This document shows positions 33,829 to 43,249 of a stretch of 64,000 nt of DNA, in pieces; position 1 is the first letter of the stretch, and each line of letters starts with the position of its first letter. The stretch is from Vibrio sp. 99-8-1 (lineage in GTDB: Bacteria; Pseudomonadota; Gammaproteobacteria; Enterobacterales; Vibrionaceae), in NCBI RefSeq assembly GCF_013114595.1, contig NZ_VTXE01000010.1, positions 1-64,000 on the forward strand, written 5' to 3'. The notes beneath the pieces were generated by a model, which was not told where the DNA came from, did no database searches, and was given only the letters and a program-made list of their open reading frames with translations. The position numbers were made by a program, and so were the translations under genes.

Positions 33829-35001
33829 ATGTATCGAATTTCTGAACTGGCTCAAAAGGTAGGACTAAGCCGTTCAACCTTACTCTATTACGAAAAGTTA
33901 GGACTCATTGCAGGCCAACGGCAACTAAATGGCTATCGACACTACTCTGATAAGGATTTGCAACGACTGAAGTTGTTACAACAGCTACAGGCAGGAGGGT
34001 TATCTCTTAAGGAGTGTCAATCTTGTTTAGAAGGAGAGATCAACCGGTCAACCTTGATGAAGAGATTGCAAACCCTAGACACTGAGATAAAAGAAAAACA
34101 GCATGCAAAAGAGTTACTTTCTTCCATGCTTGGCATGAGTTCGATGCGCAAATGGCATGAAAGTATTGAAAAAAGCGCCCCTTCGGCTCATTTAGATTGG
34201 TTGATAAAGCAAGGCTTCAGTGAAAAAAACGCATTAAGACTAAAATGGCTTTCAAAAGATATGAATAAACATGAACAATATATGGCTGATTTTAACTCTA
34301 TTTTTCAAGGGTTAGATCGGCTGGGACCCGGAGATGATAGTGATACACTCAAAGCACTACATTCGCTGCCAATCAAGAGTGGAAATGCGTTAGAGATTGG
34401 CTGTGGTAAAGGGGTAACTACAAATTTGCTTGCTAATTATTCGGCCTTTCACTTGACCGCACTCGATAATGATGAGTACAGCCTAAGTTGTGTTAAAGAA
34501 AAAATGACAAACAACTCAAATGAACAGCGAGTAACAACCGTCTGTGCCAGCATGACAGCAATGCCATTTGTTAACGATCATTTTGATCTGCTTTGGTCTG
34601 AAGGTAGCGCTTATATTATGGGGGTCAAACAAGCCCTTAAAACTTGGAAGGCGTTTCTGAAGTGTAATGGCTATTTAGTTATTAGCGACTTGGTTTGGCT
34701 AACTGATAGCCCTGATGAGAGAGCAAAGGCGTTTTGGCAACACAACTACCCTAGCATGGCCTCGCACGAGCAACGAATCATAGATATGACGAAAGCAGGC
34801 TATGAAGTAATAGAGAGCTTTACGCTGAGTGAACAGTCATGGCGCAACTATCTCGAACCGTTAAAGAAAAAGCTCTCTCAAGTTGATATTGAAGATTTTA
34901 TTTCCGATGCAGGTCATGATCTTCAGCGTGAACTGCAAATACATGATCAATATTTGGGTCAATATAATTACCAAATATTTATATTAAAAAATAAAGGTTA
35001 A
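33829..35001 (+). CDS. MerR regulator fused to a SAM-dependent methyltransferase
   Basis: This 390-residue fusion has an N-terminal MerR HTH (1-70: MYRISELAQKVGLSRSTLLY, then YRHYSDKDLQRLKLL) and the MerR dimer helix (about 75-115). A class I methyltransferase follows (about 150-385), with the SAM-binding glycine motif NALEIGCGKGVTTNLL (about 187-202) and FDLLWSEGSAYIMGVKQALK. It likely senses a ligand and also methylates a small molecule; neither is known. The acetyltransferase gene follows after 3 bp, so they form an operon. Confidence 0.8.
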   Translation: MYRISELAQKVGLSRSTLLYYEKLGLIAGQRQLNGYRHYSDKDLQRLKLLQQLQAGGLSLKECQSCLEGEINRSTLMKRLQTLDTEIKEKQHAKELLSSMLGMSSMRKWHESIEKSAPSAHLDWLIKQGFSEKNALRLKWLSKDMNKHEQYMADFNSIFQGLDRLGPGDDSDTLKALHSLPIKSGNALEIGCGKGVTTNLLANYSAFHLTALDNDEYSLSCVKEKMTNNSNEQRVTTVCASMTAMPFVNDHFDLLWSEGSAYIMGVKQALKTWKAFLKCNGYLVISDLVWLTDSPDERAKAFWQHNYPSMASHEQRIIDMTKAGYEVIESFTLSEQSWRNYLEPLKKKLSQVDIEDFISDAGHDLQRELQIHDQYLGQYNYQIFILKNKG

Positions 35002-35004
35002 ACA

Positions 35005-35511
35005 ATGAACATTAGAGTAGAAACTGACTCAGATAGTAACAAAATCGAGACACTTATTTATCGAGCATTTGAAAATCATCCACACCATAAACCAGGTGCG
35101 AAACCAACAGAGCATTTGATTGTTAGTAAATTAAGAGAGGCAAAAGCACTGACCCTCTCTCTAGTGTGTGAAGATAAAACAAGTGTTGTCGGCCATATTG
35201 CATTTTCTCCAATTATGATAAATGGCGAGAAATCTGGCTGGTATGGTTTAGGCCCACTGTCTGTTATACCTGAACGTCAAGGTGAAGGTATTGGAAGTGC
35301 ACTTATTCGCGAAGGGTTGTCTCAACTTAAAGCGCAGGCTATTGAGGGTGTCGTGTTACTCGGAGAGCCAAGTTATTATTCGAGATTTGGCTTTATTTCT
35401 CAGCCTAGCCTAACATTAGCGGACGTCCCTGCTGAGTATTTCTTAGCTCTATCGCTAACCCAGACAATACCATCTGGCGAAGTGGCTTTTCACACGGCAT
35501 TCTTTGAGTGA
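35005..35511 (+). CDS. GNAT-family N-acetyltransferase (YhbS-like)
   Basis: This 168-residue GNAT protein begins MNIRVETDSDSNKIETLIYR. The region KSGWYGLGPLSVIPERQGEG with GIGSALIREGL (about 75-105) binds acetyl-CoA. VVLLGEPSYYSRFGF is the YhbS-like C-terminal signature. It is co-transcribed with the MerR-methyltransferase and may modify the same compound. A terminator follows. Confidence 0.85.
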   Translation: MNIRVETDSDSNKIETLIYRAFENHPHHKPGAKPTEHLIVSKLREAKALTLSLVCEDKTSVVGHIAFSPIMINGEKSGWYGLGPLSVIPERQGEGIGSALIREGLSQLKAQAIEGVVLLGEPSYYSRFGFISQPSLTLADVPAEYFLALSLTQTIPSGEVAFHTAFFE

Positions 35512-35571
35512 TCACACGCTACAAAGCGATTAGCTTTCTGTTTTACCAATCCATGTTATTTTGCCACAGCA

Positions 35572-35603
35572 AAAAGAGTTAGAGTGCATACCCTAACTCT
35601 TTT
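35572..35603 (+). terminator. Terminator of the MerR-methyltransferase/GNAT operon
   Basis: AAAAGAGTTAG pairs with CTAACTCTTTT around a 10-nt loop. It can work in both directions. Confidence 0.85.
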
Positions 35604-35683
35604 AATCTCTGCTGGATCAACAAATGGTTATGATTTTGCCTGTCACGGCAAGGTTTTTGTACGCGTTAAAAACAAGCTAGAGT

Positions 35684-36589
35684 CTACAGTTTAAAGGGTT
35701 TATCTTGCATCATCCTTAACCCTTCGCGTTTGATACAGTCCGCTAGTGGATTCTCCGCCATATCGACTCGCCAGATAAATGAAAGTGTCCGATCCATGGT
35801 GAGCTCTGGGACGTTCAGCGCGACCAACTTGCCGCTTTCGATATGCTTTTCAACATCTAAATAAGGTAAGCAAGTAACGTATGGTCCGTTAGCAACCATA
35901 CTCCTTAATACTGGTACGTGTTCATATTCTCGCCACACATCTAAATCAGCAATTAAATGATGAATGGAGCTATCAAATATTTTTCGGGTACCAGAACCTA
36001 TCTCTCTTAGAACCCATTTCGCTTGTTCTAACTGAGCTAAACTGACTTGATCTCGCTTAGCAAAAGGGTGATGGGCAGAGACAACAACCGTCAGGTGATC
36101 TCGACACCACACCTCTTGGTGAATTCGACTGTCATCGCAGCGCCCTTCTATAATGCCAAGGTCATATTGGTAGTCGAGAACAGCATCAATAACACCCTTA
36201 GTACTCTGTACGCCCAGATCAATACGCATCTCTGGGAAGTCATTATCAATTATGCTTATAAGGTCTGGAACTAGGTGTTCAGCAGGGGTTTGGCTTGCGC
36301 CTAACCGTATTTCTCCGCTGATTAAATGCTGCTCTACAAAACCAAGTTCTATCTGTTGTGCATCTTGCAATAGTCGTTTTGCTTTCGGTCTTAACCACAT
36401 TCCCCAATGCGTTAACGCCATTCTTTTACCCTGCCTGTTGAACAGTGGGCGCCCTAACATTTTTTCCAGCTGCGCAAGAGACATGCTAGTAGCAGACTGG
36501 GTTAGTGAGAGTCTTTCCGCTGCTTGGCTAACACTTCCTGTGTCTGCTACAGCTTCAAAAACAGTTAACTGTTTTAGTGAATAACGCAT
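35684..36589 (-). CDS. LysR-family regulator (YeiE-like)
   Basis: This 301-residue LysR regulator begins MRYSLKQLTVFEAVADTGSV and has HTH SQAAERLSLTQSATSMSLAQ (about 20-40). Its sensor domain has IRLGASQTPAEHLVPDLI, which resembles the YeiE/CysL group. It is divergent from the FNT-CBS channel gene with a 200-bp spacer, so it probably regulates that gene. The ligand may be a small anion by analogy only. Confidence 0.85.
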   Translation of the reverse strand: MRYSLKQLTVFEAVADTGSVSQAAERLSLTQSATSMSLAQLEKMLGRPLFNRQGKRMALTHWGMWLRPKAKRLLQDAQQIELGFVEQHLISGEIRLGASQTPAEHLVPDLISIIDNDFPEMRIDLGVQSTKGVIDAVLDYQYDLGIIEGRCDDSRIHQEVWCRDHLTVVVSAHHPFAKRDQVSLAQLEQAKWVLREIGSGTRKIFDSSIHHLIADLDVWREYEHVPVLRSMVANGPYVTCLPYLDVEKHIESGKLVALNVPELTMDRTLSFIWRVDMAENPLADCIKREGLRMMQDKPFKL

Positions 36590-36789
36590 AGATGATCCCT
36601 GTAGATTTTACCGTATGCACCATCTTACATAAGCATTTTAAGTTCATCAATATTTTTGATGAGGTAATTGAATATTATCAATTTTACCTCTAGCAATTCT
36701 CACCATAACCTAACTCTCAAGCCATCTGGTCTTTTAGGTGGCGTTAACGCTAGGAGCAGTTATGAAAAGAAAATTTAGGGGAGTCAACG

Positions 36790-38244
36790 ATGTCGACAGC
36801 TAACCCACCAGAGATGAAGGCCGTTTTGTCTCCCAAAGAGATGATGACGGAAGCAGCAAGTTTTGCGTATAACAAGACGCAAAAATCCACTGCTATGATC
36901 ATTAGTCTTGCCATTATGGCAGGCATATTTATTGGTCTTGCCTTTTTATTCTATATCACGGTGACCACAGGAAGCAGTTCTAGTTGGGGAATCAGCCGAT
37001 TTGTCGGCGGTATCGCTTTTAGTATGGGGCTTATCTTAATCGTGTTATGCGGCGCGGAGCTATTTACAAGCTCGGTACTCACCAGCATTGCATGGGCAAA
37101 TAAACAGATTCGATTAAACAAAATGGTCTCTATCTGGGGTCAAGTGTATATCGGTAACTTTATTGGTGCGTTACTGCTGCTTTTATTGGTCTCCATCGCA
37201 GGACTTTACCAGCTTGATCACGGCCAATGGGGAGTAAATGCATTAAACATCGCCCAACATAAGTTAGAGCATTCATTTAGCCAAGCATTCGCTCTAGGGA
37301 TCTTATGTAATCTGTTGGTCTGTCTAGCCATATGGCTGACCTTTAGCAGTCACAATGCTTTAACCAAAGCGCTCATGGTTATGCTACCTGTCTCTATGTT
37401 TGTTAGCAGCGGCTTTGAACACTGTGTCGCCAACATGTTTATGGTCCCTCTGGGTATTGTAATTCAATCAACTGCGCCTGAATCATTTTGGTTACAAACG
37501 GGGTTGTCCCCTGATCAATACGCCAATCTGAACGTCTACCAATTTATTACCAGCAACCTTATTCCTGTAACCCTAGGCAACATAGTTGGGGGAGCCGTGC
37601 TGGTTGGACTGGCAAACTGGTCCATTTATCAACGCCCAGCGTTAAAAACAACTCAAACAAAATCTATTTCATCAATTTCGCTTACAACGTCAGTTAAGGA
37701 CATCGCCATGAACTCTAATTTAATCGCTCGTCAAATCATGAACAGCAACGCATTTGCTCTACAAGCAGACATGCCTACTGAGCTTGCTATCGATTCTCTC
37801 ACAGACAGAAATTTACAAGGTGCTCCTGTTTTAAACGTTCAGGGCGAGTTGGTTGGTTTCTTCTCTGTTCACGATGTACTGATTGATCTTTGGTGCCAAG
37901 ACTACTTGCCATCCGCGAAACAAAAAGTGGTCGACATCATGACAAGAGACGTGGTTGCTATAGAGTCAACAGAATCTCTGCTTAATATCATTGAATTTAT
38001 GTGTATCGACAAAGAACAACTTTACCCAACCACCAGCATGGGTATAGCAACTCAATTTACCAGTTTGTCTTTAGAGGAGAGAGCAAAGAATATGAAGGTA
38101 AATAGACCTCAAATCTTGCCTGTTATCGACAATGGTATTTTTGTAGGCACCATTTCTCGCAAAGAAGTGATGATCGCGGTTCGCTCCATATATGGAGAGC
38201 GCATTAACGTTGTGGAGAGCAATACTGTCCTAGAGAGCGCGTAA
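36790..38244 (+). CDS. Formate/nitrite-type channel fused to a CBS-domain pair
   Basis: In this 484-residue protein, residues about 35-285 are a six-helix FNT channel. Family motifs include LIVLCGAELFTSSVL, GNFIGALLLLLLVSIAG, CNLLVCLAIWLTF and SSGFEHCVANMFMVPLGI. Residues about 310-475 contain two CBS-like segments (MNSNAFALQADMPTELAID and VVDIMTRDVVAIESTESLLN). FNT proteins carry formate, nitrite or hydrosulfide and normally end after the channel (about 280 residues). The CBS tail suggests gating by an adenine nucleotide. It is probably controlled by the divergent LysR gene. Confidence 0.85.
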   Translation: MSTANPPEMKAVLSPKEMMTEAASFAYNKTQKSTAMIISLAIMAGIFIGLAFLFYITVTTGSSSSWGISRFVGGIAFSMGLILIVLCGAELFTSSVLTSIAWANKQIRLNKMVSIWGQVYIGNFIGALLLLLLVSIAGLYQLDHGQWGVNALNIAQHKLEHSFSQAFALGILCNLLVCLAIWLTFSSHNALTKALMVMLPVSMFVSSGFEHCVANMFMVPLGIVIQSTAPESFWLQTGLSPDQYANLNVYQFITSNLIPVTLGNIVGGAVLVGLANWSIYQRPALKTTQTKSISSISLTTSVKDIAMNSNLIARQIMNSNAFALQADMPTELAIDSLTDRNLQGAPVLNVQGELVGFFSVHDVLIDLWCQDYLPSAKQKVVDIMTRDVVAIESTESLLNIIEFMCIDKEQLYPTTSMGIATQFTSLSLEERAKNMKVNRPQILPVIDNGIFVGTISRKEVMIAVRSIYGERINVVESNTVLESA

Positions 38245-38270
38245 TACACTACTCACCAATAAGATAGAAT

Positions 38271-38330
38271 AACGCCCCTTCCATTGGCTAACACGACAAA
38301 ATAGTGAAAGCATATAAGGGGCGTTTTTTA
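38271..38330 (+). terminator. Terminator of the FNT-CBS gene
   Basis: AACGCCCCTT pairs with AAGGGGCGTT, followed by a T-run. The loop is long (about 35 nt). Confidence 0.75.
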
Positions 38331-38364
38331 GTAGACGGTGATGTTCAAACGTCGTTGCCGACGA

Positions 38365-38934
38365 TTATTTTCTAACACCTTCTACCACTAATTCCATATC
38401 AACAGTATCCACCATACCCATGGCTTTGATACCAAAGTCTTTTAGTTGCAGCGTTGTAGTGCCAGTAAAACCAGCGCGATAACCACCCCACGGGTCTTTA
38501 CCTTCACCAATGAACTGCGCATCGATAGTAATAGGTTGAGTCTGGCCATGAAGCGTTAGGTCACCCATCACTTCAACCATACCATTGCCTTTGTCAGTCA
38601 CTTTACTACTGACAAATTTAGCATCAGAAAATTTGCCGGCATCAATAAAGTCTGCGCTGCGAATGTGCTTATCACGCTCAGCATGGTTTGAATCCAAGCT
38701 GGTTGTATCAATCATTACATTCACTTTTGATGCTGCGATGTCGTTAGCATCATAGGAGAAGTCTCCACTAAAGGTATTAAAGCGTCCTTTTATAAAGCTA
38801 TAACCTAGGTGACTTACAGAGAAGTTTACCGAAGCGTGCGCTCCTTTGGTGTCAATAACGTAATCGGCAGCATTAGCGGTTAACGGCATAGCTACTGCAA
38901 ATGCGAGTCCCATCGTTAAAAGTTGTTTTTTCAT
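38365..38934 (-). CDS. yceI: YceI-family periplasmic lipocalin-like protein
   Basis: This 189-residue secreted protein has a signal peptide (MGLAFAVAMPLTANA) and the YceI beta-barrel with KGAHASVNFSVSHLGYSFIK, then GRFNTFSGDFSYD and the C-terminal GIKAMGMVDTVDMELVVEG. YceI proteins bind isoprenoid or amphiphilic molecules. Its ATG overlaps the cytochrome b561 stop by 4 nt (ATGA), so the two are coupled, as in E. coli yceJ-yceI. Confidence 0.9.
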   Translation of the reverse strand: MKKQLLTMGLAFAVAMPLTANAADYVIDTKGAHASVNFSVSHLGYSFIKGRFNTFSGDFSYDANDIAASKVNVMIDTTSLDSNHAERDKHIRSADFIDAGKFSDAKFVSSKVTDKGNGMVEVMGDLTLHGQTQPITIDAQFIGEGKDPWGGYRAGFTGTTTLQLKDFGIKAMGMVDTVDMELVVEGVRK

Positions 38935-39470
38935 TTTATTACTCCTGTCATTTTTCGTAGCGTATCGTCTTTGTCTATAAGGTGGTGCTTAATCGCTGCT
39001 GCTGCGTGTAAGCCAGCAAAGCCGATCAATATAAACGCACTGTAGTAGTGAACTTGCCCAGCAAGATCGGATTGGTTAGGAAACAACTCTCCTAAACTGG
39101 GTAGAGTGAATAGCGAAAATACCTCTATTCCTCGCCCATCAGAGGTCGAAATTAGATAACCGGAGAGAAACAGAACAGCCAACAATAGATAAAGAAAATG
39201 ATGCACCGCTTTTGCTGCTTTCACTTCGTAAGGCTTGCCTTCTATTGAAGGGGTTGCCGTCACCGTTTTCCATAACACTCTGAAAAGCGTTAGTGCAGCG
39301 AGCAATATACCGACGGATTTATGCCAGAAGGGTGCCGTTTGATACCAAGAGCTGTAATAGTTTAGGTCTACCATCCATAAACCTAATGCAAACATGGCAA
39401 TAACAACAACAGCAGATAGCCAGTGGATCAGCTTTGCAATGAAATTGTAGTTCTTTACGTCTTGTTTCAT
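38931..39470 (-). CDS. Cytochrome b561-family protein (YceJ-like)
   Basis: This 179-residue protein has four membrane helices and conserved histidines for two haems: NFIAKLIHWLSAVVV near the N-terminus, FWHKSVGILLAALTL, KAVHHFLYLLLAVL, and HYYSAFILIGFAGLHAAAA near the end. It moves electrons in the inner membrane, probably to or from quinone, and is paired with YceI. It is first in the operon. Confidence 0.9.
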   Translation of the reverse strand: MKQDVKNYNFIAKLIHWLSAVVVIAMFALGLWMVDLNYYSSWYQTAPFWHKSVGILLAALTLFRVLWKTVTATPSIEGKPYEVKAAKAVHHFLYLLLAVLFLSGYLISTSDGRGIEVFSLFTLPSLGELFPNQSDLAGQVHYYSAFILIGFAGLHAAAAIKHHLIDKDDTLRKMTGVIK

Positions 39471-39711
39471 ATCTATCTCTGAACGTTATTATTCGCATAA
39501 AAGTAAAGTTAAATGCGAATGTTTCTCTTTCAGGTAAGTATCAAACAAATCTAGAACAACAAAAAGTGATCATTTTTGCTGTTATTGTTCAAAAAAATTG
39601 AATCTAACTATCAATGAGATAATCCGTTTGTTGATCAGTGATTTATACCACCAAGTACCGCTAATCGTATGTTGAGTATTTGCCGGTTAACATCACTTTC
39701 AACACACTAGT

Positions 39712-39960
39712 TTATAATTCACTCTCTTTCTCAATTTGGTATAGCTCATCTGAGATATCGAGTATTTTTGCGTCAATCACTTTTTGTGCATCTCGCACAC
39801 CTTGGTTATAGAACACAGGACCCATTTTTTTACTTACAAAATCAAATAGGAAATCGGCATCAAACTGCCCTAGTTCCATATCCAATTCATCTTCAAAAAA
39901 ACGTTGCAGCTCTAACAAAATGTCCTGACGCTGCTTACTAGTAAAACTCATTTCTGACAC
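39712..39960 (-). CDS. DUF2164 family protein
   Basis: This 82-residue acidic helical protein matches DUF2164 through EMSFTSKQRQDILLELQRFF, then FDFVSKKMGPVFYNQGVRDA. Function unknown. It is a single gene next to the divergent msrPQ operon. Confidence 0.8.
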   Translation of the reverse strand: MSEMSFTSKQRQDILLELQRFFEDELDMELGQFDADFLFDFVSKKMGPVFYNQGVRDAQKVIDAKILDISDELYQIEKESEL

Positions 39961-40047
39961 GGTTAATTCCTCTCGACAAATAATTAATGAAATTTACCAC
40001 GGTTAACTGGGGTCTTGTTGTTTATATATAGACAATTAGGAAACGTT

Positions 40048-41061
40048 ATGTTGATCAAAACAACTAAAAACTGGCATCTAAAAGAGAACGATACAACGTC
40101 AGAAACCATATACCAACAACGACGCGATATCATTAAAAAAATGGGCATTCTCACCGCTACTGCTCCTTTTGCCAGCAATGCGACAGCCGGTTTGTTTGAC
40201 TTCTTTAGTAAAGCAGACGACGCCGTCCTTGATAACCGAAAACCGCTGGCGTCTATAGCTTCTCCCTATTCTGATACGTCACTTCCTTTGACGCCAGAAA
40301 AGAAAATACTCACTTATAATAACTTTTACGAGTTTGGTACCGCCAAAGATCAACCTGCGAAGAACGCCGCTAACTTTGTTACTGACCCGTGGAGTGTGGA
40401 AATAGCCGGTGAAGTACACAAACCAACAACCATCGACTTTGCCGACATCATCAAAAAAATTGATATAGAAGATCGTATCTATCGCTTGCGATGTGTTGAG
40501 GCATGGTCGATGAATGTTCCTTGGCTTGGCTTCCCATTAAGCAAGCTTATTGAGTTCGCGAACCCAAAAGGCAGTGCTCAATATGTGGCATTTCAAACCC
40601 TGTATGATCCAAAAAGAATGCCGGGACAAAAAGATCGGCGACTTGGGGGTGGGATCGAATACCCTTATGTTGAAGGATTAACGATTAAAGAAGCAATGCA
40701 TCCGTTAACTTTTGTTGCGGTAGGCCTTTACGGCAAAACTCTTGCTCCACAAAATGGCGCACCATTGCGTCTGGTCGTTCCTTGGAAATATGGCTTTAAG
40801 AGTATTAAATCCATCGTAAAAATAACCCTAAAAGAGTTTCAGCCAAACACGACCTGGAACAAGCTTTCTCCCGGTGAATATGGTTTTTACGCCAACGTTA
40901 ACCCCAATGTTGATCACCCTCGCTGGAGTCAAGCATCCGAACGTTTTATCGGAAGCGGCAACGTATTCAGCGCACAGCGACAAGATACCCTGATGTTTAA
41001 CGGCTACGCTGATGAAGTGGCATCGCTCTATAGTGATATAGACCTAAAACGTCAGTATTAA
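40048..41061 (+). CDS. msrP: Protein-methionine-sulfoxide reductase catalytic subunit MsrP
   Basis: This 337-residue molybdopterin enzyme repairs oxidised methionines in periplasmic proteins. A Tat-type signal (QQRRDIIKKMG, then LTATAPFASNA) sits at about 26-50. The Mo-ligating cysteine is in YRLRCVEAWSMNVPW. PKRMPGQKDRRLGGGIEYPY and LRLVVPWKYGFKSIKSIVKI are family signatures. The start at 40048 has TTAGGAAACGTT; the longer frame from 40015 is not needed. It forms an operon with msrQ 29 bp downstream. Confidence 0.92.
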   Translation: MLIKTTKNWHLKENDTTSETIYQQRRDIIKKMGILTATAPFASNATAGLFDFFSKADDAVLDNRKPLASIASPYSDTSLPLTPEKKILTYNNFYEFGTAKDQPAKNAANFVTDPWSVEIAGEVHKPTTIDFADIIKKIDIEDRIYRLRCVEAWSMNVPWLGFPLSKLIEFANPKGSAQYVAFQTLYDPKRMPGQKDRRLGGGIEYPYVEGLTIKEAMHPLTFVAVGLYGKTLAPQNGAPLRLVVPWKYGFKSIKSIVKITLKEFQPNTTWNKLSPGEYGFYANVNPNVDHPRWSQASERFIGSGNVFSAQRQDTLMFNGYADEVASLYSDIDLKRQY

Positions 41062-41090
41062 CTGCAAATCCCGATTGGTGAGCCAGATTG

Positions 41091-41699
41091 ATGATGAATA
41101 CTCCCTTTTTAACCAACAAAGTCACCCTTATTAAGCTTGCTATTCATGCAGCATCCATCGGGTCATTAGTCTGGTTAATTCTTTCTGCCGTTAATGGTCA
41201 TTTAGGAGCCGAACCGGTAGACGCGATAATACACTTTACCGGCAAAAGTACCCTGCACGCACTCTTTGCCACGCTCCTTATTACCCCAGTAGTACGATTT
41301 TTTAAATGGGGACAGCTTATCCGAGTTCGCCGATTGGTCGGTTTATACTGTTTTTTCTGGGCTAGCCTACATTTACTTTCGTACGCGTGGCTAGATTTAG
41401 CATGGGATGTCTCGTTACTTGTAGAGGAAATCACCACCCGTAATTACCTCATATTTGGCATGCTTAGCTGGATACTTTTATTATTACTTTCAATAACCTC
41501 AGTAAACTTACTGCGCCGTAAACTTGGCAGTTCTTGGCAAAAGCTGCATAATTGGATTTACGTCATAGCGATACTTGGTCCAATTCATTACAATTGGTCA
41601 TCTAAATCTGAAATACTGGAACCTAGCCTATATCTATTGGTTGCAGTGATTCTGCTTATAGCACGCAAAAATAAAATAGAACGTTGGTTATTTAGGTGA
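41091..41699 (+). CDS. msrQ: MsrQ haem-binding membrane subunit
   Basis: This protein of about 202 residues with six membrane helices is the ferric-reductase-like b-type cytochrome that passes electrons from the quinone pool or flavin to MsrP. Conserved patterns are TGKSTLHALFATLLITPVVR, RRLVGLYCFFWASLHLLSY, and LGSSWQKLHNWIYVIAILGP with IHYNW. ATG 41091 is preceded by GGTGAG. It is co-transcribed with msrP. Confidence 0.9.
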   Translation: MMNTPFLTNKVTLIKLAIHAASIGSLVWLILSAVNGHLGAEPVDAIIHFTGKSTLHALFATLLITPVVRFFKWGQLIRVRRLVGLYCFFWASLHLLSYAWLDLAWDVSLLVEEITTRNYLIFGMLSWILLLLLSITSVNLLRRKLGSSWQKLHNWIYVIAILGPIHYNWSSKSEILEPSLYLLVAVILLIARKNKIERWLFR

Positions 41700-41730
41700 G
41701 AGAGACTTCTCTTCATCTTAGGAGAGAAGT

Positions 41731-42369
41731 TTGCTTAAAGATCTGGTTATTCAATCAATTCACGATTTTCAAAAAGATTGCTTAAAATTGTGTGAGAATC
41801 ACTATCCTACGGTGCACAACCGGGGAATGAGTGAGCACCATTTAGGCAGAGCTTTTGCCCGAAGAATGGCAAGTACTCTCGACAAGTTTAACCAGCCTAA
41901 TCAGTTTGAGCCTATCGATACGGTGTTATCACCGGAACATGCTCATCACTATCGCATCGCGTCAGGTTTAGGAACCGTATGGGTCATCACTCACCACTTA
42001 ACCAGCGCCAATAAAAACTGTAGAGACAAGCTATTAAAAGATATAGGTGAATGGCAGGCTGAATACGGCTTTGCCATTCAGCCTAATGATCTGTTGGTGT
42101 TGCTTAGCGATCACTGGATATCTCGCAGTAAACACAGCAGAGAGTTACTTGATTGGTGGATTGGCGAGCTGCCTGATGATATTAACGAATATAGCCAACA
42201 GGGGATCTCTCTGTATCAAAGCCAATCTAAGTTGATAAACGATTTGGATCACTGCTTTCAATTGAGACCTTGCTATTTAAGATTTGGTCACCCGCTCATT
42301 CGTTCGTCTGACCATCAGTTAGTACGAAAGTATATTCAGCTCTATGCCATTTTAGAGTGGCAACGCTAA
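41731..42369 (+). CDS. Hypothetical 212-residue protein
   Basis: This soluble protein starts at TTG 41731, with AGGAGAG upstream. It is rich in His, Trp and charged residues; visible patterns include MSEHHLGRAFARRM, VLSPEHAHHYRIASGLGTVW and LLDWWIGELPDDI. There is no family I recognise. It lies 31 bp after msrQ, possibly in the same transcript. Function unknown. Confidence 0.6.
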   Translation: MLKDLVIQSIHDFQKDCLKLCENHYPTVHNRGMSEHHLGRAFARRMASTLDKFNQPNQFEPIDTVLSPEHAHHYRIASGLGTVWVITHHLTSANKNCRDKLLKDIGEWQAEYGFAIQPNDLLVLLSDHWISRSKHSRELLDWWIGELPDDINEYSQQGISLYQSQSKLINDLDHCFQLRPCYLRFGHPLIRSSDHQLVRKYIQLYAILEWQR

Positions 42370-42567
42370 CGATAGAGGCTTGATCAGCCCTTACTTAGCA
42401 ACTCGCTTTATTCTCACGACCAACAGGCAAACTTGCATTGAGTTCTTGGTGATTTTCTTTTATTCTTTCGCGCTACTTTGTCAGTGGCGCTTTTATCCTA
42501 GCCCGACAGCACTTACTTATTAACAATCGTTGACCTAACGATGCCATAATTTAGCGATAATCACTCT

Positions 42568-42768
42568 ATGAACCGTAAAAAAAAGATCAACGACACTCTT
42601 AAGAAAAAGCAGAAGAAAATGAACGCTAAATTGCATAAAAGCAACAAGCCTCGTTATATTTCGAAAGCTGAACGTGCAAAGCTGGAGCTTCAGGAGCAAG
42701 AGGCACAGCAAGTTGAAAGCAGCGACAATGTTGACAACGCAACTGCCGCTGACGATCAGCAAGCGTAA
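42568..42768 (+). CDS. DUF2986 family protein
   Basis: This 66-residue protein has a very basic N-terminus (MNRKKKINDTLKKKQKKMNA, then KPRYISKAERAKLELQ) and an acidic tail. It matches DUF2986, a short family of unknown function in marine gammaproteobacteria. The composition suggests RNA or ribosome contact, but this is speculation. It ends one base before the stop of the convergent NYN gene. Confidence 0.8.
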   Translation: MNRKKKINDTLKKKQKKMNAKLHKSNKPRYISKAERAKLELQEQEAQQVESSDNVDNATAADDQQA

Positions 42769-43242
42769 CTAAAGCAGCAACGACTCGCCAATTGGGTAAT
42801 ACTCACTGGCTGAGTCGATTAGTGATTGAGCAGTAAGGGTTTCCACACCATACACTTCGACTTTTTTGCCATGTTTTTCAATAATTCGTTGTGCTAGAAG
42901 ATCAAAATCACCATCTCCGGATGCGAGAATAACCACGTCTGCTTCTGCGGCTAACTCAATCGCGTCGAGGGTAATGCCAACATCCCAATCCCCTTTTGCA
43001 GAACCGTCTCGTCTTTGAATGAAGGGTTTCAATTTCACGTTAAAACCGATGCCTCTTAAGATGTGATGAAACTGACGCTGTTTTTCGTTGTTGCTGGCAA
43101 TGGCATAGGCGTTGGCTTGAACAACGGTTCTATTTTGCGTTGCTTGGCGCCAAAATGCATTGTAATCGAAGTGTTGTTGGTACCTGTCACGCGTTGTGTA
43201 ATAGATGTTTTGTACATCAACTAAAATGGCTACTGTTTCCAT
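42769..43242 (-). CDS. NYN-domain (LabA/DUF88) putative nuclease
   Basis: This 157-residue PIN-like NYN domain has the acidic residues of the metal site: VAILVDVQNIYY near the start, KGDWDVGITLDAIE, and VVILASGDGDFDLLA in the middle. NYN proteins are metal-dependent RNases or RNA-processing factors; the substrate here is unknown. It lies 7 bp downstream of the YgbA-like gene and is probably co-transcribed with it. Confidence 0.88.
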   Translation of the reverse strand: METVAILVDVQNIYYTTRDRYQQHFDYNAFWRQATQNRTVVQANAYAIASNNEKQRQFHHILRGIGFNVKLKPFIQRRDGSAKGDWDVGITLDAIELAAEADVVILASGDGDFDLLAQRIIEKHGKKVEVYGVETLTAQSLIDSASEYYPIGESLLL

Positions 43243-43249
43243 TTTTTTC

